Part shown: piece by piece, positions 38,064 through 38,986 of the stretch
Position numbering within the stretch: position 1 is the first letter of the stretch
Layout of the letters: every line of letters starts with the position of its first letter
Assembly (NCBI GenBank): GCA_016213695.1
Contig: JACQZV010000027.1
Location: 1 to 38,986 of the forward strand
Length of the DNA: 38,986 bases
From: Acidobacteriota bacterium
Lineage (GTDB): Bacteria > Acidobacteriota > Vicinamibacteria > Vicinamibacterales > UBA2999
Direction: 5' to 3'
Position numbers and translations under genes: made by a program
The notes under the pieces: model-generated
Told to the model about the DNA's origin: nothing
What the model saw: the letters and a program-made list of their open reading frames with translations, nothing else
Databases searched by the model: none

Positions 38064-38986
38064 CTATACCGGCCCTCGCCCGGCGTTGAGGATGCCCGCC
38101 GGATCCAGGGCGCGCTTGATGCTGCCGGCAAGCGCGCCGGCCACGCCCGAGGGGCCCCACACGTCCACATTCTGCTTGAGCGCGGGCGAGGCGCGCAGCA
38201 CTGTGACGTGGCGAACCAGATCCGGGCGCGCGCGGAGCCGTCCGACGGCCGCTGCCTGCGCGGCGGGATCGCCCTCGATCCGCAGGAGGCCGGAGCCGAC
38301 GCCGGCGCGGCCGGCAAGCTGGACTCCAACGCCGGCCGCCGACGGCAGATCGGCGATCGCCGTCAGCACCTGTGCGAGCGCCGCCGGCAGCCACGTGAGC
38401 TTGACGACGGCGCCTGGCGCGGCCCACACCCGGGCGGCATGATCCCGCCAGAGCGTCGTCTCGTCCGGGCCGGCCGCGACGGCGATGTCGTTCGACGCGA
38501 CCATCTCCCGTGCCGCCGCGATCTGCGCCAGCGTGGCCGCCGGTGAGGTGGCGAATCGAACCAGCAGCTGGCAGGCGCAGGGAGGGCCCGCCGAGGCGTG
38601 CACCTCCAGCGCCATCGGCTCGAGCTGGCTGTTGCCGATCGCCGCGGCCGCCCCGGCAGCCGCCTGCGGATCGCGGAAGCCGGCCACCAGCGTTCGTGAT
38701 GCGGCGGGCGCCGGCAACAGCTTGAACGTGGCGCTGACGATGGCGGCCAGGCTGCCGAACGAACCGCTCACCAGCTTCCCGAGGTCGTATCCCGCGACGT
38801 TCTTGACGACATTCCCGCCCGCCTTGATGAGCCGCCCGTCGGTCGTCGCCAGCTGCACGCCGATCAGCAGGTCGCGCGGCGTGCCGTAGCGGTGGCGAAG
38901 AGGCCCGCTGTCGTTGGTCGCGATGACGCCGCCGATCGTGGCACCCTCGGGCGCGTCGAGGGGCAGCCACTGGCGGTGTCCAGCCA
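38064..38986 (-). CDS. glcE: Glycolate oxidase FAD-binding subunit (N-terminus outside window)
   Basis: FAD-binding PCMH-type subunit of glycolate oxidase, pairing with GlcF. The visible 307 residues start inside the FAD-binding domain, with LDAPEGATIGGVIATNDSG and YGTPRDLLIGV. The hallmark GRLIKAGGNVVKNVAGYDLGKLVSGSFG follows, as in GlcE. The C-terminal part has LPSAAGVGVQ and RALDPAGILNAGRG, the family's usual end (LKRALDPAGVLNPGR). The reading frame stays open to the window edge, so the true start lies beyond 38986. A GTG at about 38858 is an internal codon only. The operon order glcE-glcF is as in other proteobacterial and acidobacterial clusters. Confidence 0.93.
   Translation of the reverse strand, partial: AGHRQWLPLDAPEGATIGGVIATNDSGPLRHRYGTPRDLLIGVQLATTDGRLIKAGGNVVKNVAGYDLGKLVSGSFGSLAAIVSATFKLLPAPAASRTLVAGFRDPQAAAGAAAAIGNSQLEPMALEVHASAGPPCACQLLVRFATSPAATLAQIAAAREMVASNDIAVAAGPDETTLWRDHAARVWAAPGAVVKLTWLPAALAQVLTAIADLPSAAGVGVQLAGRAGVGSGLLRIEGDPAAQAAAVGRLRARPDLVRHVTVLRASPALKQNVDVWGPSGVAGALAGSIKRALDPAGILNAGRGPV

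Noticed and set aside
38858-38858. GTG at about 38858 as the glcE start
   Set aside because: Family motifs (GATIGGVIATNDSG) continue upstream in the same frame to the window edge, so this is an internal codon.

Overview
The window is about 39 kb of GC-rich, almost fully coding bacterial chromosome. I see no tRNA, rRNA, CRISPR array, transposase or phage gene. The best taxonomic guess is an acidobacterium, probably Vicinamibacteria-like. That is an inference from the high GC, two very large Oar-type TonB-dependent receptors with an N-terminal carboxypeptidase-regulatory domain, several exported proteins of an expanded 'PDLSGVW' family, DUF6152- and DUF6351-type proteins, and a photosynthetic-reaction-centre-like cytochrome c in a plainly heterotrophic setting. 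No marker gene confirms it.

Left part (1-7.9 kb), cell surface and thiamine: a truncated L-2-hydroxyglutarate-oxidase-like flavoprotein on the minus strand diverges from a plus-strand nucleotide-sugar cassette (RmlD-like reductase, GDP-mannose 4,6-dehydratase, UDP-N-acetylhexosamine-type 6-dehydrogenase). Converging on it is a minus-strand unit, thiS-thiG-methyltransferase-O-antigen ligase. Together these suggest synthesis and polymerisation or ligation of a deoxysugar and uronic-acid-containing surface glycan.

Middle part (8-19.3 kb), housekeeping: an exported transglutaminase-like protein overlaps a two-gene ABC transporter. Then come a glucokinase (minus) divergent from a MerR-TPR fusion, a minus-strand operon infA-DEAD-box helicase-small Cys-rich protein, and a large acyl/aryl-CoA-ligase-like + acyl-carrier + PlsC acyltransferase fusion divergent from an atypical SDR. 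The infA operon is unusual. All three genes start with TTG, and the promoter region holds a complete match to the sigma-54 -24/-12 consensus. The two divergent pairs have -10-like hexamers only 6-10 nt before all four start codons, which suggests leaderless transcripts.

Right part (19.4-36.7 kb), an exported redox/uptake locus: twelve consecutive plus-strand genes, every one with an apparent export signal. They encode three paralogous 'PDLSGVW' proteins, two paralogous TonB-dependent receptors near the two ends, two c-type cytochromes, a fusion of carboxypeptidase-regulatory domain + c-heme + Vgb-like beta-propeller, a metallo-beta-lactamase-fold hydrolase, a DUF6351 alpha/beta-hydrolase-like protein, a DUF6152 protein and one unknown. 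Strong Shine-Dalgarno sequences precede several of them, and hairpins and promoter-like sequences break the run into sub-units. This is my best candidate for an undescribed system: outer-membrane capture plus periplasmic oxidative or lyase/hydrolase processing of an unknown, possibly aromatic or polyester, substrate. The substrate is not readable from sequence.

Right end (36.7-39 kb): a strong bidirectional hairpin separates the locus from the convergent glcE-glcF genes (glycolate oxidase FAD-binding and iron-sulfur subunits); glcE runs off the window.
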